The position numbers and the translations under genes were made by a program. The notes beneath the pieces were generated by a model, which ran no database searches, was not told the origin of the DNA, and saw nothing but the letters and a program-made list of their open reading frames with translations. Below are positions 20,957 to 31,087 of a DNA stretch of 64,000 nt, one piece after another. The first letter of the stretch is position 1, and each line of letters starts with the position of its first letter. This DNA is from Nothopassalora personata. Lineage: Eukaryota; Ascomycota; Dothideomycetes; Mycosphaerellales; Mycosphaerellaceae. The stretch is taken from NCBI GenBank assembly GCA_033816765.1, contig CM066293.1:2294001-2358000 (forward strand), given 5' to 3'.

Positions 20957-21499
20957 TCATTCGCTCCAACCACAATCTTCGACATCAGCTGCACCATCCG
21001 GCTCTTGCGGCCCTTGCAAGAAAGGCTGATGGTAATCTTCGCCGGTGATACTGCCCTCATGCACGCGTCTCATCCTCTCTTTGAGGTTGTGCCATGTGGT
21101 TGGCCTGTGTAGTGCCACCTAAGCCGGCTATCTCTACCTAGAGTGTCTTGTTGCTAGGTGCCTCTGGTTGATGGTCTACGCCGGACAACGCATACATGTT
21201 CTCCTGTCGGAAGACGGGTGCTGACTCGTGACGGCTTTGGCGGCATGTTCGCAGCAAGCCAGGCTCGGTGTGATCACTGACAGTGACTGGGATGTACCGA
21301 TTCTCGAGGAGGGTGTAGCGGTATACGCGATGGTGGAGCTCGTCTGGGAAACCAAGAAGTGAGGCTAGAGAGTTCTGCAAGAACATCAATATGGATTCAA
21401 CAGCTCCAGGCGTGGAGGACTATCTCACGTGCTTAACCCTCTTCGTAGTATGCACGACCGTCCCTCTGCGATAGACTCTTCGTGCCGTCTTTGCGCCAT
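20957..21499 (-). pseudogene. LPAELRN-family pseudogene
   Basis: A likely start codon is at 21499 (MAQRRHEESIAEG). It is followed by a 54-nt intron-like GTGAGA...CTTGCAG and then NSLASLLGFPDELHHRVYRY, RYIPVTVSDHTEPGLLRTCR and QSRHESAPVFRQENMYAL, the family core. The exon phases no longer match, and the core frame hits TAG at 21138. The C-terminal half survives in another frame as TTWHNLKERMRRVHEGSITG followed by a run ending DVEDCGWSE with TGA at 20957. The gene therefore carries at least one frameshift in each half. The intact relative is at 30420-31087. Confidence 0.62.
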
Positions 21500-21822
21500 G
21501 TTGGTTGTGTATGTGAAGTACGGAGGAGAAAATGAAAGTAAAGGCGCCTCGAGGTCACGCTAGTGTGGGCTTGCATGTGCTCCATTCACTCAAAGGGAAG
21601 GGGCGTCCAGGCAACACAAGCGGCCCGATCCTGTCACAAATGGCGCGCCCTGGCTAGGTGAATTATCAATTCACAAACACTTTGATTCACATGTGATCGC
21701 ATTGACTGTGCCACCACAAATACCCTCATCTTGTGCATTCACCCTTCCGTGGGCGGTCCCGCTCTTGCTCACAACGTCAAACTCCCAAACACCATCGAAC
21801 CAAATACCAACACCTGGCTACT
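21500..21822. other. Nothing recognisable
   Basis: Spacer between two divergent family relics. No motif seen. Confidence 0.35.
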
Positions 21823-22690
21823 ATGGCAGCACACACCACGAAAGGCGAGGCACCGGCAGCTCTAGCAAACGCGGTATTGCAGAATCCACCTTGACCTTAT
21901 ACGCTGTGGCTAAAATCACTTCACCAGAATTCCGCCGCAGCACAAGTCTTCACCGTCCCCGAGCTACTCGAAAACATCCTACTCCATCTACCGCCGCGCG
22001 ATCTCCTTCTGGCCCAGCGCATCGGCCGCACCTAGCGCGATCTCGTGCAAACCTCACCAAAAACCCAACAGGCACTTTTCTTCCGTCCTCACAAAATGGG
22101 TCTAGTAAGCTTAGTGGGCTTCTGTCGTATTCCCACGGACTGCACATCGCGAGCCGATCGCATACGGATGGGTTGGGGCGAGGACCTCGACAACACCCAG
22201 CCTCACTAGGAGCGCGACGCCACGGCCTCTAAGATCAAGCACGTGGTTCTCAACCCTCTGTTACCTCTCGAAGACGCCCGTCCGGAGCTGGGCCTCGTGA
22301 CTTATTACCTGCAAGACCCACTGTTCGAGTGTCCGTCTTGGTGCCGACCAGACGCGTCCTGGCGGAGGATGCTTCTGACTCCACCCGGGCTGAGCGAGGG
22401 CATTGTTGACAGCGACTATGGATGGACATGACTTGCACGTTCTCAGGGCGAAGCAGACAGGGGAGGGCGTTACCATCACTGACGGTCTTGAGCACGTGAG
22501 ATGCTTTGCGTCCACGAGTTGGGGACTGCATGTGGCGGGAATCGTGCAGATGAAGGAGGACGTGCCGGCCATGCGGATACTCGATAGAATTCGCATGGCG
22601 AGCGAAGGCGGTAGAGGTCAGAATGGGGGTCTTGATGATGATGATGATGATGATGATGACGAGGGGGTCAGGTCGTCATGGTGGTAGATA
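21823..22690 (+). pseudogene. F-box gene relic with two in-frame TAG codons
   Basis: Exon 1 (MAAHTTKGEAPAALANA, 21823-21873) is joined through a 54-nt intron (21874-21927, GTATTG...ACCAG) to NSAAAQVFTVPELLENILLH and LPPRDLLLAQRIGRT. Then comes TAG (22033-22035), followed by RDLVQTSPKTQQALFFRPHK. This is a clear F-box; the TAG sits where relatives often have an aromatic residue (R-T-W/F-R). The frame goes on to a second TAG (22207-22209) and then to KIKHVVLNPLLP and RPDASWRRMLLTPP, the conserved C-terminal motif. A later frameshift moves the tail into the frame ending near 22687, which includes a run of nine Asp codons. Three lesions make a functional protein unlikely without recoding. Confidence 0.7.
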
Positions 22691-23041
22691 GGCGAGGGTG
22701 AAGCGGCGAGAGATGAAATTGACGATGGAGACGAGGAAGGGTAGTAAGATGAGGACACCAGAGAGAGAAGGGTGGGAAGGGAAATGCATGTGGCGAGAAG
22801 GCGTCTTTTTAGGCACCTGGACATCCCATATGTGGAATCCAGGTCAAGTACCTACCGGACGTTGGGCTTTCTCAAGCCTCGGCTCTCGGTAGCGTGAAAG
22901 AGTCTACTTTTTTTTGCGACAGTGAAGTTTGATACTCTCTATTGACTTCTGCGACGCGGCTATGCACAGCGTGCTGCACTTCTCTAAACATGTCTCATTC
23001 TCATCAACATCATCATCATCTCGGCCATTTCCACTGAATTG
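22691..23041. other. No gene seen
   Basis: This spacer includes the 3' flank of the TyrRS gene. It contains a poly-T run near 22909 that could serve as part of a terminator. No coding motif was found. Confidence 0.35.
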
Positions 23042-24343
23042 CTACAACACTTGCTCATCCCTCACGCTCGACTTGGCCACAGCATCTTCTGGAGTAGCAA
23101 GACTGGCCTTCTCAGCGTCTGGACCCTCGACGTGGCCGTCTGGCTTCGCCTCGATCGCGCCAGTTCCATCAGCTGCTGGCTTGGCACCAGGAAACCTTGA
23201 ACCAAGGTTCTTCGCCTTCTTCGCCTTCTTCTCGGGTGCAGGCGGTGGTGGATAGGCAGCCTTCTCGATGTCTTGCCACTGCTTGCTGTTCTGGAAGGCT
23301 TCTTGAATTGGTGCCATGATCTCGAGGAGTGCGTCTGTCACGGCAGGCTTGAGGGCTTGTGGTTGCAGTACATCCGCTAGGTAGTCCTCTTGCATCTTCT
23401 TGATGTTGTCGTACTCGAGTGGTTCCGCATCGCGGCGTTGAACAATGAATTTAGGAGTACCGTTGTTCTTGAGTGCGGATGCTGGCAGCAGCACGTACTC
23501 GACGAAGCTGAGCACACCGTTCCCCTCGACAGTCTTGGGCGGGCAGTAAGCTTTCTTCAGCTTCTTCTTGACCACCTCGGGTGGGTCAATAAGGTCGATC
23601 TTAGAGTCTGGGTCAGAACTGCTCATCTTGCCACCTTCTTGCAGACCTGGAATGAGGGGGTTCATCAGATGTGCTCGCTTGGCGAAGCCGACACGTGGGA
23701 GGGCCTCTACCGCGAGGGTGAAGATCTTGCGCTGATCGACACCACCGAATTGAGCGTCGACATCGAGGTACTGTTCGTCCAATGCCTGCATCAGAGGGTA
23801 AATCTGCGATGAGAGCGGTGGCGCTTCGACCTGCTTGACGACTTCCGATCCTGCCTTGGAAGCATCGTGGCCTGAGACGGAGCAGCTGAGTCGAAGCAGG
23901 TCCATGAAGTACTTGGCGCCACTCTCGCCGGTGGTTTGGTAGGAAGAGCCGAGCACGAACTCCAACCTCGAAACGTCGACGCCGACAGCTTTCAGCGCGG
24001 TGGTGATGGTGTGTTCGTAGTACTGAGCGCGCACGTTGACCAGCTCAATCGGCGCTTTGAGGTTGTCGAGGAAGCCGTGGACGTCGGCGAGGAGGACCTT
24101 CACGTTGCAGCCAGCAGCCAGGAACTCGGCGATTTTGAGCATGGGCACGAAGTAGCCGCAATGTGGTTTGCCCGTGGTCGCAGTGCCCCAGTAGATCTTG
24201 AGCGGCCGCTCATTCTTGTTGAGGATGTCTTGGATGATGTCCTTGTTCAGGACTTCTTGCAGGTTGTTGGAGATGAGTTCATATTTCTGGACGGCGGTCA
24301 GAGCAGCACCGGGTGCTGCAGCACCAGCATTGGCCTCGGCCAT
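23042..24343 (-). CDS. TYS1: Tyrosyl-tRNA synthetase, cytosolic
   Basis: This class I enzyme charges tRNA-Tyr. The single exon encodes 433 aa from ATG 24343. The HIGH-type signature is TGKPHCGYFVPMLK near residue 60. Tyrosine and AMP site residues lie in LADVHGFLDNLKAP and AQFGGVDQRKIF, and the KMSKS loop is GGKMSSSDPDSKIDLID near residue 238. The eukaryotic/archaeal-type domain ends at about residue 370. Beyond it is a tail of about 60 residues rich in Lys, Ala, Pro and Glu (PEKKAKKAKNLGSRFPG), longer than in yeast TYS1 and probably disordered. No mitochondrial presequence is evident; the start MAEANAGAAAPG is acetylation-prone. Confidence 0.95.
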   Translation of the reverse strand: MAEANAGAAAPGAALTAVQKYELISNNLQEVLNKDIIQDILNKNERPLKIYWGTATTGKPHCGYFVPMLKIAEFLAAGCNVKVLLADVHGFLDNLKAPIELVNVRAQYYEHTITTALKAVGVDVSRLEFVLGSSYQTTGESGAKYFMDLLRLSCSVSGHDASKAGSEVVKQVEAPPLSSQIYPLMQALDEQYLDVDAQFGGVDQRKIFTLAVEALPRVGFAKRAHLMNPLIPGLQEGGKMSSSDPDSKIDLIDPPEVVKKKLKKAYCPPKTVEGNGVLSFVEYVLLPASALKNNGTPKFIVQRRDAEPLEYDNIKKMQEDYLADVLQPQALKPAVTDALLEIMAPIQEAFQNSKQWQDIEKAAYPPPPAPEKKAKKAKNLGSRFPGAKPAADGTGAIEAKPDGHVEGPDAEKASLATPEDAVAKSSVRDEQVL

Positions 24344-24691
24344 TGCCGGGTTGATCGGAGAAGTCGAGGTGTGAGAAGGAAAATGCGCCTGGACAATGCC
24401 GAGTGTCGGTTCCGGGCGTACTGGAATTATTCAGTTTGCGGAAGAATCGCAGGATGTATATCACAGATATTGAGTCAACTGCTTGAATTTAAAAGTACAA
24501 CGCCTGAATCGCACTAGGCTTAGTTCTAGTTCTAGGCTTAGAACTAGTTCTAGTGGGGTGACATGTACGCGTTTCTCGTTTCTCGTAACGCACGCAGGAC
24601 GGACACTGTTGTTCAGCAATTGTGGGCGTTAGACGTCTTCTTCCTCTTCTTTACATGTGCGCAATGCATAGCGCGCTCACCGTTGGTGACA
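24344..24691. promoter_or_regulatory. Divergent promoter of TyrRS and MDM1-like genes
   Basis: 348 bp separate two divergent start codons. The middle carries a compact repeat at 24513-24554 described separately. Confidence 0.5.
24513..24554. repeat. Double CTAGGCTTAG repeat with TTCTAG/AACTAG units
   Basis: CTAGGCTTAG occurs at 24514-24523 and again at 24532-24541, 18 bp apart. The copies are interleaved with TTCTAG and AACTAG words that make the block partly palindromic. It lies between two divergent promoters, so it could be a binding-site cluster or a small insertion scar. Confidence 0.6.
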
Positions 24692-27600
24692 ATGGCTGAC
24701 ACGACACCTGAAGCGGCCGACGCTGGCGACAACGCTCCCGCCGCTGTACCGGACGAGTGCACTATTGACGACGACGACGACGACGACGACGCATCGTCGA
24801 AGAAGGAGCATGCTGCCGTCACGCCTTCTGCCCGCACCTCCAGCACCGCCGCCGCCGCCTCGGGCGCATCAGCACTGCAGCGACTGACGGACACGGCTCT
24901 GGACTTCTTGTCCCATGCATCCCCCGAAACGCTGGGCGCATGTCTCGTGGGGCTTGGAGCGACGACGTATCTCGTGCTCGGAAGGGTTGGACTGATCATA
25001 ATCGGAGTCGCGGCAGGTGTGGTGCTGAAAGCGACATGGGAAGGTATACGACAGGATGACCGCGACGAAGCGACCAAGAAAGCAGAGCAGGAGAGGAAGC
25101 GCGAGGCCGGTGTGGAAGTGGCTAGGAGGGTGCTGGAGTGGAGGCGGAACGGGCAGGACGATGTCAAGGCTGCGGATGCCAGAGTCTATGCGAACCAGGC
25201 GCTGGACTACTCGGCATTCGAGCCAGCGACTGCTGCCGCTCTCAACACTTTTACCGATGCTGTCATCAAGGACTATGTTCACTATTGGTACGATCCTACG
25301 CTGCCCGGCGAGCAGAGCTTTCCGAATGCTTGTAGGCAGACCTTCACTGCCTTCATATTGTCACTGTCTGGCCATCTACGACGAAAGAGACCCGCCGATG
25401 CCTTCCTCGATTTCGTCACCAATGCCAGCTCGATCATCATTGTGTTTCTACAGGAGCTTTCGGTCGCCCTGAATGCGTCGCCCAATACACCACCTCAGGA
25501 GGCGATCAGAGCATATATCAAGTTGAAGCCAGATTGCAGCTTGGCCTACATGCTTGACCAGGAGTCGCAGAAGCTGAAGCTAGCAGACGCGTCGGAGGAT
25601 ATCTTACAGTCATACCTAGACCCGAAGTCATACAACTGTCCGCCAGTCCACATCTTCCTGAAGCAAGTACTCGCTCAATTGGTTCTTGGCTACACAGTCG
25701 AGATGTGCTCGAAGCCAGAATGGATCAATGAGTGGATAGTGTATGCCTTGGAACAGTCGGAAACAACGAAGGAAGTCATGGATATTGTTGACGCGGGCGT
25801 GGAAGGCAGAGCGCAACCCGAGACACCAAAGGTTGATGGCCAATTCGCACAGAATACGGACGAGGTGAAGAGCAAGAAAGAAGGAGCTGCACCCGACAGC
25901 ACGGACACGGCGTCTCAGAGAGCGCACAGACGTAAGATGAGCAAGGCTGAAGAAGCGATGGACGAAGCGATGCAGGAAGCAAGGAGGCTCACCGAGCTCA
26001 TGATCGCGGAAGATAGACGGAAAGCGGAGAATGATCATCAGAGACAAGCTACACTAACGATTTCCGAGGACAGCTCAGATGGTGCGACCCAAGGTGCACC
26101 CACACCGTCGTCAAGCCAAAGTGGCCAGGAGCAGCAAGAACCCGACGCCATGACCTCCGCCGAAGGCTCGGCTATGATGAATGGGACATCGAGTACGCCA
26201 GAAACCCAGTTCACCAACTTTGATATGCTGGTCCCCAATAACCCACCAACAGCACTTGCCCCTGAGAGTCCTGCACATTCACTAGTTCGCTCTCAGCCCG
26301 CCGCAGTGTTGACACTTCACAACGCCACCCTAAACATCTTCGATGATGGTGATCCTGGCAGAGGCTCAATTAAGTCAAGGCCGGATTGGGACTACCTGCT
26401 ACAAATCGAGCCTGCTTCTTCCGCCTTTCCCGGCTGGATGATTGCACGAAAGTACCAAGACTTTGAGATGCTACATGAAGTGCTCAGACGCATCTCTGTT
26501 ATCACCGGAGTGCAATTCACGTGGGCCGAGCTACCAAAGTGGAAGGTACATACGAAGGCATCGTTGCGGACAGAGCTTGAGCGATACATTACCGACGCTG
26601 TTCGATTTCAGCCACTGGCGGAATGTGAGGGCATGAAGCGCTTCCTGGAAAAGGATCGAGGCCTCAGCAAATCTCCTGGGGCATCGAAAGGTTTCGGCTG
26701 GCCAACTCCCGACGCCTTTGGCAAGATTGGTGGTGACATGATGAACGTGCTCACTAAAGCTCCAAAGCAAGTCGCGGGAGGCGGCAACGCTGTATTCAAG
26801 GGTGTCGCTGGCGGCGGTAAAGCTGTGTTTGGCGGCGTTGCTGGCCTAGTTGGAGGCAAGAAGGCCGGTGCATCGCAGGTCAGTCTAAGCAGGTCTACGA
26901 CGAATGCCACTCCCTCTGGCACCACAGATGATGGTCACAAACCTCGACCGAGCATTAGCACAACCCAATCCTTTCTGACCGATGGCTATGCAAGTTCAAA
27001 TGATGCTGCAAGACAGAGTCAAGACTCGTTTCGCGTGGTGCCACAAGCAGTGCAAGAAAGGCGACGAGGCAGTGCTGCAACGACAGCCAGTTTCGAATCG
27101 AAGCCGAGACCTAGTACGACGCTGAGCAGGCCCGAGAGCATCGTTAGTCATCCTGAGCTTGGTCTTGCCGCCGAGACCTTCCCATCACCGAGGGCCTCTA
27201 CAGAACAGCTACCTGCAAAGGAATTGCCTGATGAGAGCATCAACTTGCCACCACCACCATCGCAAATGCCAGCAGATTATGATGCGCCATCATCGCCGAG
27301 CAGAAGGAGCATTGACATACTCCGCTCGACGAACCTTGATCAACGTCTAGCACAGTCGACGAGTGCCGACGCCTCTGCACCGGCAATGCCGCCAAGACCA
27401 TCGAAGCAGGAGCCGAAGAAGAAGGAGCCGTTGAGCGAGCGAGAGACTTCAGTTGCTGTTGAACTGATGTTCGCAGTCATCACAGAGCTCTACCAATTGT
27501 CGGGCGCATGGCAGATTCGACGAACCTTGTTGACGGCTGCCAAAACTTTCTTGCTGCGACCTGGCAATCCTCAACTTGGATCCATTCGCGATCTGCTACA

Positions 27601-27931
27601 GACATCGATGCTCGATGCCAATTTAAATGACTCTGGTCTTGCCCATCAGATCTATAAGCTTCGGGAGAACACGCTACCAAGTTCTGAAGAGATGGAAATA
27701 TGGAAACGTGACTACCCGCAAAAGACTGATGAGCAAAAGGAGGAATTGCGAATCAAGGCGAGAAAGTTGATCGTGACCAAAGGTATGCCGCAAGCTCTTA
27801 CATCCGTCATGGGCGCTGCTGCAAGTGGTGAGGCATTGGGCAAGGTCTTCGATTGTCTACAGGTGCCGGAAGTAAGTCGCGGACTGATCTTCGGCCTCAT
27901 GCTCCAAGCGCTCCGAGTCGTCACGCACTAA
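24692..27931 (+). CDS. MDM1-like sorting nexin (PXA, PX, nexin C), 1079 aa
   Basis: It is a tether-type protein of the MDM1/SNX13-14-25 family, which in yeast links ER to vacuole and lipid droplets. The start is ATG 24692 (MADTTPEAADAG). An acidic Asp run and an Ala/Ser linker precede a hydrophobic anchor (about residues 75-118, with GRVGLIIIGVAAGVVLKATW). The PXA domain covers roughly 160-375 (DYVHYWYDPTLPGEQSFPN). A charged linker follows. The PX domain covers about 536-660, with RKYQDFEMLHEVLRRI. After a Gly/Lys region and a Ser/Pro-rich segment comes the nexin C domain, about 915-1079 (AVELMFAVITELYQLSGAWQ). No RGS domain is visible between PXA and PX, unlike in animal SNX13. An upstream frame from 24563 has no conserved content, so I do not use it. 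Confidence 0.88.
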   Translation: MADTTPEAADAGDNAPAAVPDECTIDDDDDDDDASSKKEHAAVTPSARTSSTAAAASGASALQRLTDTALDFLSHASPETLGACLVGLGATTYLVLGRVGLIIIGVAAGVVLKATWEGIRQDDRDEATKKAEQERKREAGVEVARRVLEWRRNGQDDVKAADARVYANQALDYSAFEPATAAALNTFTDAVIKDYVHYWYDPTLPGEQSFPNACRQTFTAFILSLSGHLRRKRPADAFLDFVTNASSIIIVFLQELSVALNASPNTPPQEAIRAYIKLKPDCSLAYMLDQESQKLKLADASEDILQSYLDPKSYNCPPVHIFLKQVLAQLVLGYTVEMCSKPEWINEWIVYALEQSETTKEVMDIVDAGVEGRAQPETPKVDGQFAQNTDEVKSKKEGAAPDSTDTASQRAHRRKMSKAEEAMDEAMQEARRLTELMIAEDRRKAENDHQRQATLTISEDSSDGATQGAPTPSSSQSGQEQQEPDAMTSAEGSAMMNGTSSTPETQFTNFDMLVPNNPPTALAPESPAHSLVRSQPAAVLTLHNATLNIFDDGDPGRGSIKSRPDWDYLLQIEPASSAFPGWMIARKYQDFEMLHEVLRRISVITGVQFTWAELPKWKVHTKASLRTELERYITDAVRFQPLAECEGMKRFLEKDRGLSKSPGASKGFGWPTPDAFGKIGGDMMNVLTKAPKQVAGGGNAVFKGVAGGGKAVFGGVAGLVGGKKAGASQVSLSRSTTNATPSGTTDDGHKPRPSISTTQSFLTDGYASSNDAARQSQDSFRVVPQAVQERRRGSAATTASFESKPRPSTTLSRPESIVSHPELGLAAETFPSPRASTEQLPAKELPDESINLPPPPSQMPADYDAPSSPSRRSIDILRSTNLDQRLAQSTSADASAPAMPPRPSKQEPKKKEPLSERETSVAVELMFAVITELYQLSGAWQIRRTLLTAAKTFLLRPGNPQLGSIRDLLQTSMLDANLNDSGLAHQIYKLRENTLPSSEEMEIWKRDYPQKTDEQKEELRIKARKLIVTKGMPQALTSVMGAAASGEALGKVFDCLQVPEVSRGLIFGLMLQALRVVTH

Positions 27932-28640
27932 GCGCTACTCTTTCTTTGTGACGGATGGCTTCCGGGATTTGCACAATCTGTCAGTACGGACAAAGAACAT
28001 TCATGTTGATGAACACCCGACCGCGGTAAGGCAGAGACCCCGGTCTTGGCATATCATGAGCGGCAGCTCTCGCATAACTCAACACGGGTCAGACGACCTG
28101 TCCGGTCGCGATTGAGCAATCGCAGCGATCATCGATGCTTGCTCGACAGTGCAATCAGCAGAACGTAGCCACGCCATTTTTTCTGCGTTTGCGCAGAAGT
28201 GCGAGGCCCGAATTCATCGCGTAGAGTCGGGAAGCATGCAATATGCCGAGCACCGCACATGTCGCAACACAAAGACTGCATCCGAGTCAGGTGTATCGGT
28301 GTGAGTGGCGGCTAGACCTAGCTACTGACAAAGATCAAAATGTCTCAAAACAAAGGACCTCACATGAGGTCCCACCAGCACGGCATACCAGCCCTTTGTT
28401 CTAGGCAACAGCAATTTGCGACATAGTAGAGCATACCACCTTAGCACGATGTCTCTGCTCCGTCTCTCCTCATCCTCTATCTGCGGTCTTCGCGTTGCTT
28501 GACGGACTGCGTCCACCACCACGATCCTTATACATTGCTTCCCGCGCAACTACAACGTCAAGCACGAAGCAGGACTTCGTCACCACATTGACAGCGATCA
28601 CAGCACAGCACAGCACTCCAGCACCATAACAGCAACAACG
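27932..28640. other. Intergenic; short perfect hairpin
   Basis: No gene is seen. A perfect inverted repeat GGACCTCA-CA-TGAGGTCC is at 28355-28372. The right part must carry the promoter and leader of the next gene, which is rich in CA/AGCA words (28560-28640). Confidence 0.4.
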
Positions 28641-29858
28641 ATGCCACGCCAACTCACCATAAGCCCAGCCCCCTTCAAGTCCTCCTACCTCTCTATCCCA
28701 CCAACCCCGTTCTCCCCCCTCCTCCCCATCTCCCCACCACCCAAATCCCAAAACTTTACAGAACCAACCAACGACACTGCCAAACTCAAAGCCACCGCCC
28801 AACTCCAACCGCCACCCCCAGAACCCCTCCACTGGCTCTGGCAATGCCACCGCTGCAACCGCGTCTACCACTTAGGCGTAACACGCCGCTGCCTGGACGA
28901 CGGCCACTTCTTCTGCGCCGGCACAACAGTCGTCAAACGCTCGAAGAAAAATGGCTGCAAAAAATCCATCCGGCACGCCGCCTGCGCGAGCGAATTCGAT
29001 TACCAGGGCTGGAAGGCTTGGGGCAATTGGAGAAGGCAGTTGATGGAGCAGACTGATGCGGCGGAGGCGTTGATGCAGGCTGAGGAGGCTTTGATGGAGG
29101 CTTTCAGACAGCCGACGCCGGAGGAGGGGAGGTGGTTTGGGGGAGTTTGGAGTAGGAGACCTGAGAAGAGTTCCTTTTTGGAAAGTCAGGAGTCGAAGAT
29201 AGGGAGGTTTTGGGAGAAGCCGAAGAAGAAGGATTGTTGGGGAAGGTGTGATTATCCTAGTGAGTGTCGGTGGGGCAAGCAGTTTGGGGTTCAGGAGGAT
29301 CCGAGTCCTGTCGCTTCGAATGCTGCGAGGGGTAAGAAGGCTACTACTGTGCCGCCTTCGCCGTCTTCGCCGCCACCGACTTATGAGAAGGGGCCGAGGG
29401 AGGATAAGGAGAATGTCGTGGAACCTAAACCACTCACCACCGCCAAGACGAACAACAATACGACTTTCGACGGTATCCTCCTCACCATCTCGGCCCCAGC
29501 CTCAACCGATTACCTCGAACCCCTCGCTCCCACCAAGAAATCCGGACATGCGAAAGACCTCACGCCCACCGAGGAGAAAACTACACTCCCATCCATGACG
29601 GATCTCCTCGAGTCCTCTAAGCGGAGGAAGCGGAAGAGTATGAGCGGGATCCCCCTCGTCCCCAGCCCCCTCGGTGCGAACCCTGTCGAAGAGGAGAGGC
29701 CAAGTTTATCGAGAAGTGGGAGCGAGGCGGAGAAGGAGAAAGGCCTAAAGAAGAACACGAGTGACGGACGATTGGCGACGGCTACGGATGATCTTGAGGT
29801 GGATGTGAGGAAAGGGTTGGGCTTGAGAGAGAAGGCAGAGGGAGTAGTGGAGGGATAG
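28641..29858 (+). CDS. Cys-rich, probably zinc-binding protein of unknown function
   Basis: The 405-aa frame starts MPRQLTISPAPFKSSYLSIP. After a Pro-rich leader comes WLWQCHRCNRVYHLGVTRRC, with Cys69, Cys72, Cys84, His89, Cys92, Cys106 and Cys115 arranged as a possible zinc site. It is followed by HAACASEFDYQGWKAWGNWR, which looks like the conserved core. A second Cys group (KKDCWGRCDYPSECRWG) lies near residue 195-215. The C-terminal 180 residues are Ser/Pro/Lys-rich and disordered, with RKRKS as a possible nuclear signal. Such proteins seem to be conserved in ascomycetes without a named function. The codon usage changes from C-ending to G-rich around 29060 and back, which is odd but leaves the frame open. 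Confidence 0.7.
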   Translation: MPRQLTISPAPFKSSYLSIPPTPFSPLLPISPPPKSQNFTEPTNDTAKLKATAQLQPPPPEPLHWLWQCHRCNRVYHLGVTRRCLDDGHFFCAGTTVVKRSKKNGCKKSIRHAACASEFDYQGWKAWGNWRRQLMEQTDAAEALMQAEEALMEAFRQPTPEEGRWFGGVWSRRPEKSSFLESQESKIGRFWEKPKKKDCWGRCDYPSECRWGKQFGVQEDPSPVASNAARGKKATTVPPSPSSPPPTYEKGPREDKENVVEPKPLTTAKTNNNTTFDGILLTISAPASTDYLEPLAPTKKSGHAKDLTPTEEKTTLPSMTDLLESSKRRKRKSMSGIPLVPSPLGANPVEEERPSLSRSGSEAEKEKGLKKNTSDGRLATATDDLEVDVRKGLGLREKAEGVVEG

Positions 29859-29861
29859 ATA

Positions 29862-30213
29862 TGGTTATGGTTCTTGCTTCACTCCGAGTTTGGTGACGTG
29901 TCTGCAGCAGAACGGACGGGTTTGGACGAGCGGACGGAGTCGATCAGGATTCCGACATGAGGTCCGTTGGTTTCCGCTTGCTTTCTACGAGGACGGGGCG
30001 GAATATCTTGTTGCGAAGCTCTGGCGGTAGGCCCAGCAACTTGCTTTGGGGATGTGGGTGTTGCGCCTCACTGCTTCTTGCCAGAGTCCAACTCCAAGCA
30101 AGGCTAGAATGATGGTGTAAGCGGTCGACCACATCTCGATCATGTTTGAGTCCGGTTGGCTGGGTGATTGACGTGTGCGTTTCCGATGTGAGTAGGTCGC
30201 ACGCAGGTAACAA
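29862..30213 (-). pseudogene. LPAELRN-family relic
   Basis: The minus-strand frame reads PQSKLLGLPPELRNKIF, then VLVESKRKPTDLMSES and TGA at 29944. Past the stop the same frame continues PSVLLQTRHQTRSEARTITI, the family's second motif. One in-frame TGA (compatible with CGA to TGA) therefore separates the two conserved blocks. The sequence then runs into the 3' end of the 28641-29858 gene and the C-terminal half is absent. Confidence 0.6.
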
Positions 30214-30419
30214 ACAAAGTGGACGAGGGAGAAGCTGCGCGGTCTGTGCGCTTTCCTTTGCATTATATTATTATATGCATGCAGGGCTCCACCACGCCGC
30301 GCTTTCCGTGAATCTCACTCACTAGCTGTGCAATTACGAACAAGGGAAAGGAACTACAGCAGCCCTGAAGGCAAGATCGTGCACCTGTCTCGAGGCAGTC
30401 CAGAACACTCTTGACATTC

Positions 30420-31087
30420 CTACCTCCAAAACTGCGCCGGGCGATGAGAATAGTCAACTCCCTTCCTGTACTCCTCCAAGAACGGCTCAATAGCCTCCCA
30501 AGATAGCCCAAGAGCCCGGTACCCCTTGACCATCTTAGAAGCAGTCCCAGCGACACCGCTCAGTACTGTATTACTGGGATTGTCAGAGGCCTTCGCGCCG
30601 CACAACTCGTGCTTGTACCTCAGCTTCATCCACGCCAAGAGATTTGACCAGACTGGGAGGCCGTGCCATGAAACCGTGTATGTGGTGGTCTTGGTATACC
30701 AGTGGCCTGAACTTGCGACGGGAGCTTGTGGGTTGAGATCGACGATCGCGATCCCGAATCTGTTCTCCTTGAGGTGTATCGAGGTGGCTTCATCTCGAGT
30801 TTGTCGGCACGTGCGAAGCAGTGGCGGGAGAGTGTGGTTCGTTGCGCTTAGGTGGATGCGCTTCTCCTCCAGAAGTGCGAATCTGTAGATTCGATTGCGT
30901 AGCTCTGCTGGGAGGCCTAGTAAAGTCGCTTGTGGGTTTTGTATGGGGTTCTTCTAGTGTGCTGGTCAGTATCATCGCGTTGCAGCATTTCCGATGTCGG
31001 CCTTACCTGTTTGCTTTTCTTCTCCTGGTGCTCACAATCTCCCTCCTCGGCACCGCCCGATATGCTATCAATGATTCGCTTCGACAT
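30420..31087 (-). CDS. LPAELRN-domain protein, intact family member, 204 aa
   Basis: Exon 1 is 31007-31087 (27 codons, MSKRIIDSISGGAEEG...) and exon 2 is 30420-30953. The 53-nt intron has GTAAGG, ATACTGAC and CACTAG. The core reads ATLLGLPAELRNRIYRFALL, then HTLPPLLRTCRQTRDEATSI and HLKENRFGIAIVDLN, with VWSNLLAWMKLRYKHE behind it. This is the complete order of the expanded family, whose first motif resembles an F-box or 2EXR domain. No lesion is seen. Function unknown; SKP1 binding is only a suggestion from the helical LP.ELR motif. It is the reference for the four broken copies nearby. Confidence 0.78.
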
